Of a DNA stretch of 64,000 nt, positions 30,671 through 41,059 are shown in pieces (within the stretch, counting starts at the first letter, position 1; every line of letters starts with the position of its first letter). The notes beneath the pieces were generated by a model, which was given only the letters and a program-made list of their open reading frames with translations, did not search any database and was not told the DNA's origin. The DNA comes from Ramlibacter terrae (GTDB taxonomy: Bacteria; Pseudomonadota; Gammaproteobacteria; Burkholderiales; Burkholderiaceae_C): contig CP053418.1 of the NCBI GenBank assembly GCA_013127575.1, positions 310,001-374,000 of the forward strand, written 5' to 3'. Both the position numbers and the translations under genes were made by a program.

Positions 30671-31986
30671 ATGGCCGAAGCCCGCTACAAGCAGTTCGTC
30701 GATGCGCTCGCCGCCGACATCCGGTCCGGGCGGCTCGCCCCGGGCACGCGGTTGCCCACGCACCGGCAGCTGGCGCGGCGGGAAGGGCTCGCGCTGGTCA
30801 CCGCCACCCGCGTCTACGCGGAGCTGGCGGCGATGGGCCTGGTGAGCGGCGAAACCGGGCGTGGCACTTTCGTGCGGGAGGGCGCGCTGCCCGCGGGGCA
30901 GGGCATCGACCAGCAGGCCGTGGCGGCCGGCGTGGTGGACCTGAACTTCAATTACCCCGCATTGCCGGGACAGGCCGAGATGCTGCGCGCCGCCTTGCGC
31001 CAACTCGCCGCAGCCGGCGATCTCGAGGCGCTGCTGCGGTACCAGCCGCACGGCGGCCGGCCGCACGAGCGCGCCGTCGTGGCGCGCCACCGGGCGCGCG
31101 CGGCGGCGGTGCCGCCGGAGCAGGTGCTGGTCGTCTCCGGCGCGCAGCAGGGCCCGGCCATCACCGCGATGGCGCTGCTGCAGGCGGGCGACGTCGTCGC
31201 GGTGGACGCGCTGACCTATCCGGGCTTCAAGGTGCTGGCGGCGGCGCACGGGCTGGAATTGGCGCCGGTGCCGGCGGCGGGCGCCGGCCCGGACCTCGAC
31301 GCGCTCGAGCGCCTGTGCACGCGGCGCCGCGTGCGTGCGATCTACGCCATGCCCACCCTGCACAACCCGCTGGGGTGGGTGATGGCAACCGCCCGCCGGC
31401 GCCAGCTGGTGGCGATCGCGCGCCGCCACGGCGCGCTGCTGATCGAGGACGCGGCGTATGCCTTCTGGCCGAGGACGCGCCGCCGCCGCTGGCCGCCCTC
31501 GCGCCGGAGTGCACCGTCCATGTGTCCGGCCTATCCAAGAGCGTCGCCACCGGATTGCGCGTGGGCTTCGTCGCCGCCCCGCCCGACTGCGTGCCGCGGC
31601 TCGAGCGCGCCATCCGCGCGACCACGGAACACGCCGGGCGTGATGACCGCCATCGCCTGCGGCTGGATGGAGGACGGCACCGTGGCGCGGCTGGAAACCG
31701 AAAAGCGCGACGATGCGCGCGTGCGGCAGGCGATCGCGACCAGGCGCTGGCGGGCGTTCGCTGCATGCGCCACCCTTGCTCGTACTTCGCGTGGCTGCCG
31801 CTGCCCGAAGACGTTCGTGCCGACAGCGTCGCGGCGGCATTGCTGCGCGAAGGCGTGTCGGTGGCCACGGCCGAACCTTTCGCCGCGTCGGCGCAGGTGC
31901 CGCACGCGCTGCGCGTGGCGCTGGGCTCGGTCGACCTCGAGGCCTTGCCCGCCGCTCTGCGCAAGGTCGCCCGCGCGATCGGCTAG
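30671..31986 (+). CDS. MocR-type regulator (GntR HTH plus PLP aminotransferase domain)
   Basis: N-terminal GntR winged helix (YKQFVDALAADIRSGRLAPG, THRQLARREGLALVTATRVY) followed by a fold-type-I aminotransferase domain: VVSGAQQGPAITAMALLQAG, the YPGFKVLAAAHG region, TLHNPLGWVMA, and the PLP lysine in VSGLSKSVATGLRVGF. Breaks at about 31465, 31630 and 31735. MocR proteins use bound PLP-amino-acid to switch transcription of adjacent genes. ATG 31671-style internal starts are not needed; ATG 30671 is used (ATG 30655 is in another frame). Confidence 0.85.
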
Positions 31987-32450
31987 TCGCGGTCGCGCAG
32001 CAGCAAGGCGCCGAGCGCGACGCCGCCCGCGATGGCCGCGAACACGCCGACCATCGCGCCCTTCGACAAGCGGTGTTCGAAGCCGGGCGTGAGGCGCTTG
32101 GGCACCAGCGTGTAGTCGATCGCGGCCGCGGCCACGCTGGTGGCGATGCCGCCGATCAGCGCTTCGGGCACGGTCTTCACCGCCTTGCGGCCGCGCACCA
32201 GCGCGTACAGCGTCGCCCAGAACACCGTCGAGCCCCGGTGGGTGAGGATGCCGGTGAGCGTGTGCCGCAGCGTGGGGCGGTCCTCGCGCAGCGCCTCGTC
32301 GCCCCACAGCCAGTGGCTCTCGGCGTTGACGGGCGCCACGGCGCTGCCGTTCTCGCGCTTGCCGGCGGCGAGCAGCACCGCCGCGGAAAACAGGCCGGCC
32401 AGCGTGCCGGACAGCAGGCCTTCGCCCGCCTTGCGCTTCCAATCGATCAT
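31983..32450 (-). CDS. Membrane protein of unknown function (DUF1440-like)
   Basis: Intact protein of 155 residues with three to four hydrophobic segments: GLLSGTLAGLFSAAVLLAAG, VFWATLYALV, VPEALIGGIATSVAAAAIDY and MVGVFAAIAGGVALGALLL. The start LLSGTLAG and the ATSVAAAAIDYTLVPKRLTP-type segment recall DUF1440-like membrane proteins, without certainty. ATG 32450 is preferred over 32465. Its stop overlaps that of the convergent MocR gene. Confidence 0.6.
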   Translation of the reverse strand: MIDWKRKAGEGLLSGTLAGLFSAAVLLAAGKRENGSAVAPVNAESHWLWGDEALREDRPTLRHTLTGILTHRGSTVFWATLYALVRGRKAVKTVPEALIGGIATSVAAAAIDYTLVPKRLTPGFEHRLSKGAMVGVFAAIAGGVALGALLLRDRD

Positions 32451-32518
32451 GCGCCCATCATCCATCCCGGACGGCGCCGGAATGTAGGAACCGGCCGCAT
32501 TCGAAGCTAAGCTGCCGC

Positions 32519-33426
32519 ATGGCCGACCTCCAACCGCTGCATCGCATCGCCGCCGGCGTGCTCGACATCGCCTGGCACGAAGCGGGTCCTTCCGATGGGC
32601 CGCCGGTGTTCCTCATGCATGGCTTTCCGTACGACATCCATGCCTACGCCGAGGTCGCGCCGCTGCTGGCTTCGGCCGGCTGCCGCGTGATCGTGCCCTA
32701 CCTGCGGGGCTACGGCCCGACGCGCTTCCTCGACGAGGGCACGCCGCGCTCGGGCGAACAGGCGGCGCTGGGGGCCGACCTGCTGGCCCTGATGAACGCC
32801 CTGCGCGTGCCGCGCGCCGTGCTGGCGGGCTACGACTGGGGCGGCCGCGCCGCCTGCGTCGTGGCCGCGCTGTGGCCGGAACGCTGCGCCGGGCTGGTCT
32901 CGCTCAACAGCTACAACATCCAGAACATCGCGCGGGCGATGGAGCCCGACACGCCGGCCAACGAGCTGCGGCTCTGGTACCAGTACTACTTCCATTCGGA
33001 GCGCGGCCGCGCCGGCGTCGCGAAGGACCGGCAAGCGCTCACCCGCCTGCTGTGGCAGCTGTGGTCGCCCACCGGCGATTCGACGAGGCGACCTTCGCGC
33101 GGTCCGCCGCCGCTTTCGACAACCCCGACTTCGTGGACGTGGTGATCCATTCCTACCGGCACCGCTTCGGGCTGGTGCCGGGCGACCCCGCCTATGCGGA
33201 CATCGAGCGCGCGCTGGCGGACCAGCCGGCGATCACCGTGCCTGCGATCACCTTCGACGGCGCCGACGACGGCGTGCGTCCGCCGGCCGATGCCGCTGCC
33301 CACGCGCACTGCTTCAGCGGCCCGCGCTCGCACCGCGTGGTGCCGGGCGCCGGCCACAACCTGCCGCAGGAGAAGCCGGCGGTGTTCGCCGGCGCGGTGC
33401 TGGAGCTCACGCGCTCTCGATCCTGA
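32519..33426 (+). CDS. Alpha/beta hydrolase (epoxide hydrolase/dehalogenase-like)
   Basis: Soluble hydrolase with oxyanion segment FLMHGFPYDIHAYAE, nucleophile elbow AGYDWGGRAA (Asp nucleophile, as in epoxide hydrolases and haloalkane dehalogenases rather than Ser esterases), acid in TFDGADDGVRP, and catalytic His in PGAGHNLPQEKP. Break at about 33077, where CCC ACC TGG CGA is expected. Repaired length about 302. The 3' end overlaps the convergent kinase by 20 bases. Substrate unknown. Confidence 0.85.
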
Positions 33427-36120
33427 CCTTGCCGAGGTGCTCGCGCAGCGCCACGATGCGGCGCTCGAGCTCCGGTGAAGAAGCATGCAGCGCGTCCTGC
33501 TCCACGATGCGGCTCTGGCGCGCCGCCCAGTGCAGGCCCATGCTGCCCAGTCCGCCGGTGGCGCGGTGCGCCGGGAACTGCAGGTCTTCGCGGTCGCCGG
33601 TCTGCAGGGCGCGCGCCATCGCCTCGACGGTGTCGCGCTGGGAGCGCACGAAGCCGGGGAACACCTCCATCCACTCCGGGTCGACCACCACGATCTCGTC
33701 GGCCGGGCTGCTCTGGAAGTCGGCCCCCGGCACCCCGAGGCCGCCCGGGACGGTCGCCGCTTCCGACTGCGCCAGGCCCGCGTCCAGCTCGCGCAGCGTC
33801 GCCAGCAGCAGGTCGCGGCTCACCGGCTTGACGAGGAAGCGATCGGCGCCGGCCCGCAGCGCGCGCTGCGTCGAGGCCTCGTCGTCGTTGCCCGACAGCA
33901 TGAGCACCTTGCAGCGGGCGATGCCGTGCGCCGCCTCGTGTTCGCGCACCCAGCGCACCGTGTCGACGCCGCTCTTGACCGGCATCTCCATGTCCAGCAG
34001 CAGGTAGTGCGGCCAGCGCCGCAGCATCGCGTCGATGGCGGCCTGCCCGTTGGCGGCCGTCTCCACGTTGAACGGCGGGCTGGGCAGGAAGCGGCGCGTG
34101 ACCAGCCGCGTGAACTCGTCGTCGTCGACCAGCAGCACGTCGCGCGCCGGCATGTCCTCGCCCCACTGCGCCGCGGCCGGTTCCGGCGTCGCCGCCGTCA
34201 TGGCCAGCAGCGCGTCGTCCTTCAGGGCCGGCAGCGTCAGCGTCAGCGTCGTGCCCTTGGCCAGCCCGGTCTGCAGTTCCAGCTCGCCCTGCTGCGCGCG
34301 CGCCATCAGCCGCGCCGAGTAGGTGCCCAGCCCGGTGCCGCCGCTCTTGCCGCGCGTCACGTACTTCTCGAAGAACTGGCCCGCGATGTCGGGCGGCACC
34401 TCGCCCGGGTTGTGCACGGTCAGCGTGACGGGGTCGCCGCCGCGCAGGCTGAGCGTCACGCGGTGGCCGGCGCCGGCGGCTTCCACCGCGTTCTTCACCA
34501 GGTTGGCCACGATCGAGTAGCAGAGCAGCTCCTCCGCGCGGACGAACACAGGGCTGCGCTCCGAGCCTTGCAGGTACAGCGTCACCGAGCCGGCCTCGGC
34601 GTACGAATGCAGGTCGACCAGCACACGCGTGACCACGTCGCGCAGGTCCACCGCCTGCGGCCGGAAGTCGTAGCTGCCGGTCTCCATGCGGAACAGGCCG
34701 AGCGACAGGTTGACCATTTCCAGCATGCGGAAGCCGGCGCGCTGCAGCACGCCCACCAGTTCCTGCTGTTCGGTGGTCAGCCGCACGTCGTCGCGCAGCA
34801 GGCGGATGGCGCCCAGAATGCTGTTCAGCGGCGTCTTCAGGTCGTGCCGCGACATCCGCTCCACGTCTTCGCGCAAGCGGGCGTTCTCTTCCAGCGTGCG
34901 GTTGCGCTCCTCGGCGTTCAGCGCATGGCTCAGGCGCCGCCCGATGACCACCGCGGGCGACAGCAGGAACAGCGCGAACCCGATCGGCGCGAACTTGTCG
35001 TCGGGCCGCGGCCGGTCGATCAGGAACAGGTCGATGGCCAGCGCCACCAGCACGGCGAGCATGCCGACCAGCAGGATGCGGGCGTCCGTGCGCGTGCGCC
35101 GCTGGGCCCGCACGATCGCGACGACCACGTACGTGCTCACCGCCACGGCGATGAACTGGCCCGGCAGCGCCGAATACGAATACACCCCGGGGGCAGCAGC
35201 AGCACGCCGGTGCCGGCGAGCGCCAGCGCGGTGACCACGCCGCGTGCCACGCGCCGGTCGATCTCCTGCGGGAACAGGCCGCGCACCGTCACGGTGAACA
35301 TGGCCATGGCGCCGAGCCGGGAGAGGTACTCGACCCGCATGTAGCTCACCCAGTCCAGCTCGCCGCCCAGCGGGCGCAACAGCAGCCGCTCGCCGATCAT
35401 GTCGGTGTACACGCCCATGCACAGGCAGAACAGCCCGAACGCCAGCGGGACGCGCTCCCGGCGCCGCACCGCCACGAAGATCAGGGCGATCAGGCCGGTG
35501 AAAAAGTAGGCCGAAAGCAGGACGGCCCCGCGCACCACGCGGCTTTCGCGCTCCCGGGCCAGCACGTCGGCGGGGCCGACGTAGATCGGCCGGACGAAGC
35601 CGCCCGCGCGGTGCGCGAAGTTGGCGACGTGCAGCGTGATGCGCAGCGGGCAGGGGAACTCCGCCGTGATGGGCACGCGGTGGTGGACGGCCGCGTGCGC
35701 CGTGGCGGCCGATGGACCCGGCACGCCGTGCGCCGCCACTTCGGTGCCGTTGACGAACAGGCGGGACGTGGTTCGCTGCCCCACGGCCTCCACCGCCAGC
35801 GATTCGCCGGCCGGGCAGTTCACCTGCAGCGCGTAGCTGCCGAAGCCGTTTTCGCCCGGCGGCTTGCGGTCCGCCGCCCGGTCGTTCCAGACGGAGGGCA
35901 CCGGGGCATAGGCGGCGGTCGGCAGCTGCTGCCAGTGCGGGTCGATGAACTCCTCCCAGGCGAAGCCCCAATCGCCCTGCAGGGGCAGGGCCTGCCGGAT
36001 GCGCGTGTCCAGCGCCAGCTCGCCGTTCACGGCGCGCGGGACGGCGGTCGCGGCCGCGGCTGCCGCGCAGGCGAACGCCAGCCAGCCGGCGAACAGGCAC
36101 GCAAGGAGGCGGCGACTCAC
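33407..36120 (-). CDS. 7TMR-DISM hybrid histidine kinase with receiver and HPt domains
   Basis: About 905 residues from GTG 36120. A signal-like N terminus leads into a periplasmic 7TMR-DISMED2-type beta domain (LPLQGDWGFAWEEFIDPHW, TTSRLFVNGTEVAAHG), then seven TM helices and a coiled coil. HisKA follows (MSRHDLKTPLNSI), HATPase (NLVKNAVEAAG; GGTGLGTYSARL), a receiver (LLVDDDEFTR, YLLLDMEMPV, FLVKP) and a C-terminal HPt-like helix bundle with the phosphohistidine candidate in FPAHRATGGLGSMGL. One break at about 35188. The start overlaps the stop of the DUF924 gene (GTGA). A complete phosphorelay chain in one protein, lacking only an output regulator. Confidence 0.88.
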
Positions 36121-36721
36121 CCGGCGAAGCCCCCTTCGGCGATGAAGCTTTCCTCTTCCGGCGTGCTGGTGCGGCCCAGCAGCGCGTTGCGGTGGGGAAG
36201 CGGCCGAAGCGGCGAATGATGTCCTGATGGTGCAGGGCGAAGCGGTGGGTCTCGCCCCCGAGCGGGGCGCTCTTCTCCACCGACAGCGCACGGTCGGCGG
36301 GGTCTTCCGAATGCATCAGCGGCAGCACGAAGAAGCCGCGCAGCTCCGGCTCCACCTGCGTGTCGAGGCCGCGCGCGATGGCTTCGCGCGCGATGCGGCG
36401 CGCATGCGGGTCGGTCGCATACGTGCGGGGCGACCCGCGGAAGGCGTTGCGCGGGAACTGGTCCAGCAGGACCAGCAGGGCGAGCGCGCCTTCGGCGTCG
36501 CGCGCCCAGCCGTCGAATTCGCCGGCGGCGGCGCGCTCGTGCAGCGCCGGGAAGCGCTCGCGGAAGTCGGCGTCGAAGGCGGCGTCCTTGCGGAACCAGC
36601 GCGCCGGGCCGGCCTCGCGCCAGAAGGCGACGACGGCGGCCTCGGGCGGGACGGGGTGCAGGGGGAGTCTGGCGGGGGCGCTCACCAGCCGACGATAAAC
36701 GCTAGCGCGCTGCCCGTCCAT
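36117..36721 (-). CDS. DUF924-family protein
   Basis: Helical TPR-like protein of about 200 residues with the DUF924 marks: VVAFWREAGPARWFRKDAAF, DFRERFPALHERAAAGEFDG, ALALLVLLDQFPRNAFRGSP, FFVLPLMHSEDPADRALSV, and FGRFPHRNALLGR after repair of the break at about 36195. Start could be ATG 36721 or GTG 36685. Function unknown. Its stop overlaps the kinase GTG, so the two are co-translated, a link not known for this family. Confidence 0.85.
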
Positions 36722-36961
36722 CGCGCCCGGATCATCGACGGCCAATCCGAGAGGCCCCCATGCCCGTCCTGCCGGCGCTCCTGATCATCGCCATGCAGCG
36801 CGGCATGGCCGCCCCCGCGGCCGGAGAGCGCAACAATCCCGGCCCTTGCGCAGCGCCGGCGAGGTCGCTCGCGAACCTGCACGGCGAGTACGCCACCGTC
36901 GCCACCTCGGCCGCGGGCTGGCCAGGCTGTTGCCGTGACAAGTTTCCGACCCCGGATTCGC

Positions 36962-36980
36962 TTGTAGGCAAGTTCCTACC
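36962..36980 (+). promoter_or_regulatory. GTAGG-CCTAC inverted repeat upstream of PAS kinase
   Basis: GTAGG (36964-36968) and CCTAC (36975-36979) form a near-perfect palindrome with a 6-base spacer, 35 bases upstream of the kinase start. The shape resembles NarL/FixJ-type heptad sites. The 290-base gap 36722-37014 holds nothing else I can support. Confidence 0.4.
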
Positions 36981-37014
36981 CCGCTGGCGCTGGAAATGCC
37001 CAACCATTGCGGGG

Positions 37015-38871
37015 ATGCATTCAGGCGCGCGCCCGTTCGACGATCCCGGTGCCCCTGGCCCGGGTGATCGCGGAGGCTTCGGACGACGTGATCTTCGCCA
37101 AGGACCTCGAAGGCCGGTACCAGTTCGCCAATCCGGCGACGCTCGTGGCCATGGGCCGGAGCCTGACCGAGGTGCTGGGCCGGCGCGACGCGGAGATCTG
37201 GACGATGCCGCCGTCGCGGCCCGGCTGGCGGCGCACGACCGGATCGTGCTGGACTCCGGCGAGGTGCTCGAGGCCGAGGAGTCGATGGCGCTGCCCGACG
37301 GCCGCTGGCGCCACTTCCTCACCCGGAAGATGCCCTTGCGCGACGAGGCGGGCCGCGTGGCCGGGCTGCTGGGCATCGCGCGCGACATCACGGCGCGCAA
37401 GCGGGCCGAGGCGCACCGCGATGCCACCCACCTGAAGCTGCAGATGGGCATCCGGGCGGCCGGGCTGGTGCTGGCCGAGATCGACTACCGCACCAACGAG
37501 AACCACATCTCGGCCGAGCTCGCGCGGCTGATGGGACTGGGCGACGCCGAGATGACGGTGCCGCGGCAGGCGATCTTCGACCGCATCCACCCGGACGATC
37601 GCGAGCGCTACCTGCGCGGCATCGCCCACGCCATCGACCCGCAGGGCGACGGCCACCGGCCATCAACGTGCGCGCGCTGCTGCCCGGCGGCGCGCGCGCT
37701 GGCTGGCACATCCGGCTGCAGGTGACCTTCGCGATGATCGACGGGCGCATGCAGCCCGAGCGCGGCATCTGCGCCGCCCGCGAAGTCACGGCCGAAATGA
37801 TCGCCGAGGGCAAGCTGCGCGCGGCGCGCCGCTTCACCGAGTCGGTGATCGAGGGCGCGGGCGCGCTGGTCTATGCCAAGGACCTGAACGGCCGCTACAT
37901 CCTGTCCAACCGGGCGGCGGACGCTGCACGGGCTGGCGCCGGAGCAGGCGCTGGGCGCCACCGACGACGACATCTTCGGCCCGGGCGGCGCCGAGGTGCT
38001 GCGCGAGAACGACCGCACCGTGGCGCGGACCGGCGAGCCGCTGCACACGCAGGAGAAGGTGGTGGTGCGCGGACGCCGGGCGACCTTCCGCTCCAGCAAG
38101 TTCCCGCTGTACGACGAATCGGGACAGATCTACGCGGTGTGCGGTGTCTCCACGGACATCACCGACGTGGTCGAGGCCGACCGGCGCAAGGACGAATTCA
38201 TCGCCACGCTGGCGCACGAACTGCGCAACCCGCTGGCGCCGATCCGCACCGGCACGGAGATCCTGCGGCGCGTCGGCGAGTTGCCGCCGGCCGCGGCGCG
38301 CACGCGCGACATGATGGAGCGCCAGCTGCGCCACATGGTGCGGCTGGTCGACGACCTGCTCGACGTCTCGCGCGTGAGCCGCGGCAAGCTCGAACTGCGG
38401 ATGGAGCCGCTGACGCTGGCGCAGGTGGTCGACCACGCGCTGGAAGCGAGCCAGCCGGCGCTGGATGCCGCGGGACATACGCTGTCGGTGGCCATGCCGC
38501 ACCAAGCGGTGCACCTGCGGGGCGACCTCACGCGGCTGGCGCAGGTCGTGAGCAACCCGGTGAACAACGCGACCAAGTACACGCCGCCGGGCGGCGCCAT
38601 CGAACTGTCCGGCACGGTGGAGGACGGCTGCGCCGTGCTGGCGGTGCGCGACAACGGCGCCGGCATCGCGCCCGCGATGCTGCCCAACGTGTTCGACCTG
38701 TTCGTGCAGGCCGAGGGCGCCACGCTCACCGGGCAGGGCGGGTTGGGCATCGGGCTTTGGCTGGTGCGCAAGCTGGTGGAGATGCACCACGGCACCATCG
38801 TGGCCGACAGCGCGGGGCTCGGGCAGGGCAGCACGTTCACCGTCCGCCTGCCCCTCGCCCCCGCAGCCTGA
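37015..38871 (+). CDS. Soluble PAS-PAS-PAS histidine kinase
   Basis: No TM helix is visible. Three PAS-like modules: VIAEASDDVIFAKDLEGRYQ (first), KLQMGIRAAGLVLAEIDYRT with HPDDRERYL (second), and FTESVIEGAGALVYAKDLNG with YAVCGVSTDITD (third). Then HisKA ([19 protein letters not shown]), HATPase with NNATKYTPPGGAIEL, RDNGAGIAP and GGLGIGLWLVRKL. Breaks at about 37045, 37212, 37660 and 37918. Start ATG 37015 assumes the first break; a TTG at 37007 opens the PAS frame directly. No receiver domain; the partner regulator is elsewhere. Confidence 0.83.
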
Positions 38872-38877
38872 CCGGCC

Positions 38878-41059
38878 TCAGTCCGCCGGCGCGAGCGCCC
38901 GCAACAGGTCGACCGGCTGCACCGGCTTGGGCAGCACCTGCAGGCGCAGCGCGCGGGCCGCTTCCAGCTCCGGCGTGTAGCCGGTCATCAGCACCACCCG
39001 CAGGTTCGGCCGCGAGCGCTGCAGCCGCGCCGCCGGCCCAGGCCGTCGATCTCGCCGGGCATGCGGATGTCGCTGAGCACGACCTCGGGCAGCGGCTGCA
39101 TGCGCTCCAGCAGCGCCAGCGCATCGTCGGCGCTGCGCGCGTGCTGCACGGCAGCCGGCCTCCAGCAGCAGTTCGCGCGTGGCGTCGGCCAGTTCGGCGT
39201 TGTCTTCCACCAGCAGCACGCGGCGCGCCACGGCGGGCGGCGGCGCGGCGACGGTGTTCTCCTCCACCGAGGCCACCGCCGGCGCCGGCGGCAGCACCAG
39301 CGTGAGCGTCGTGCCTTGCCCCCGCTGCGACGCGATGCGGGCGGTGCCGCCGGCCTGCGTCGCCATGCCGTAGACTGGCTCAGGCCGAGGCCGGTGCCGC
39401 GCCCGATCTCCTTGGTGGTGAAGAACGGCTCGAACACCTTGCCCAGCAGCTCGGCCGGGATGCCTTCGCCGGTGTCCGCCACTTCCACCAGCACCACGGC
39501 GCCGAGCGCGTCGTCGTGCGCGTTGCGGGCGCGCACGCGCAGCGTGCCGCCATCGGGCATGGCATCGCGCGCGTTCACCGACAGGTTGATGATGGCGAGC
39601 TCGAATTCGGCCGGGTCGACCAGCACGCTGGCGGTGCCGGGCTCGACCTCGCAGTGCACCTGCACGCGGCTGGTCAGGGTGGGCCGCACCAGTTCCATCA
39701 GCTCGGGCAGCACCTGCGCCAGCTCCAGGCGCTGCGGGCGCAGCGGTTGCCGGCGCGAGAACGCCAGCAGCTGGCGCGTGAGACGCGTGCCGGTGCCCAC
39801 CGCGCGCTGGATGCGGGCGATGTGCACGTCCTGCGCCAGTTCCGGCATACGGCGGCGCAGCAGGTGGGCATTGGTGTCGACCACCATGAGCAGGTTGTTG
39901 AAATCGTGGGCGACGCCGCCGGTGAGCTGGCCGATGGCCTCCAGCCGCTGGTTCTGCAGCATCGCCTTCTGCGCCTTCTCGGCTTCGTCCACGGCAGCGC
40001 GGACGCGGCCCTCGAGTTCGGCGCTTGCCGCGTGGATCGAGGCGTCGGCGTCGCGCAGGGCGCGCGCCACCGTTTCCGTCTCGGCCAGCCCCGTCGGCTG
40101 CGGGTCCGCCAGGCCGCCACGCCCCATGGTTTCGACGCTCGCGGCCAGCCGCCGGATCGGCTCGACGATATGCCGTCCCAGCCGCAGCGCGGCGAGCAGC
40201 GAAGCCACCAGCAGCAGCACGGCGATGCCCGCGAACACGCTCGCGGCCCGCGCCGGCGAGGTGATCTGCGACTCGGGGACGCCGATGACGAAGCCCCAGC
40301 CATAGGTCGGCGATCGGTGGAGGCTGGCGAGCAGCGGCTCGCCTTCGAGCGAACGCACGCGCACCACCCGGCCGGGCGCGGCCTCCATGCGGGCCCAGTC
40401 GTCCGCCGGCGCCTTCTGGTTGACGAAACGTTCCGGGTTCGCCGTCCGCGCCACCACGGCGCCGCGGCGGTCCACGACCGTGCCGACCCAGCCCTGCGGC
40501 AGCTTCTGGCCGGACAGGATCCGCTGCAGGTTGTCGACGTAGGTGCCGAGCGCCCGGGTAGTAGACGATGTTGTCGTCGCGGATCACGGGCACCTGCACC
40601 GCGAAGCTGTACTGCTTGCCGATGGGCGCGTAGTACAGGTCCGAGACGAGCGTCTGCCGGGCGTTGGCCGCGTTGCGCATCGCCGCGAAGGTGCGGGGGC
40701 AGCGGCTCGCCGAGCGGCTTGCGGGTGTTGAGCAATTGCTGCTGCTGCACGTCCATCAGCGCCACCGTGCGGTCGATGGTGGGCGCGATCTCGCGGGCGT
40801 AGTGGTAGAAGGCCGTCAGGTCGCGTTCGGTCAGCGTGGGCGACGCGGCCAGCGTCTTGAGCACCGCCTCGCGGCTGGCCAGTTCGCGGTCGACCACCAG
40901 CGCCAGCGCGCGGCCGGATTCCACCAGCCCCTTCTCGAACGATTCGCGCTCTTCGTTGTAGACGTACAGGATGGTGCCCACCGCGGCGAGCACCGTCGGC
41001 AGCATGAAGGTCAGCACCGGGGCGACCAGGCGGGCGCGGATGGTCGGCGACGCCTTCAT
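38878..41059 (-). CDS. Hybrid histidine kinase (third kinase of YfiR operon)
   Basis: TM helix near the N terminus (LVAPVLTFMLPTVLAAVGTI), a dCache-like periplasmic domain (ERDLTAFYHYAREIAPTIDR; QYSFAVQVPVIRDDNIVYY; GWVGTVVDRRGAVVARTANP), second TM (VFAGIAVLLLVASLLAALRL), HAMP-like linker and coiled coil. HisKA follows ([14 protein letters not shown]), HATPase ([24 protein letters not shown]) and a receiver (LLVEDNAELADATRE, VVLSDIRMPGEIDG, LPKP). Breaks at about 39020, 39150, 39375, 40555 and 40690. Start overlaps the previous gene (ATGA). Confidence 0.86.
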
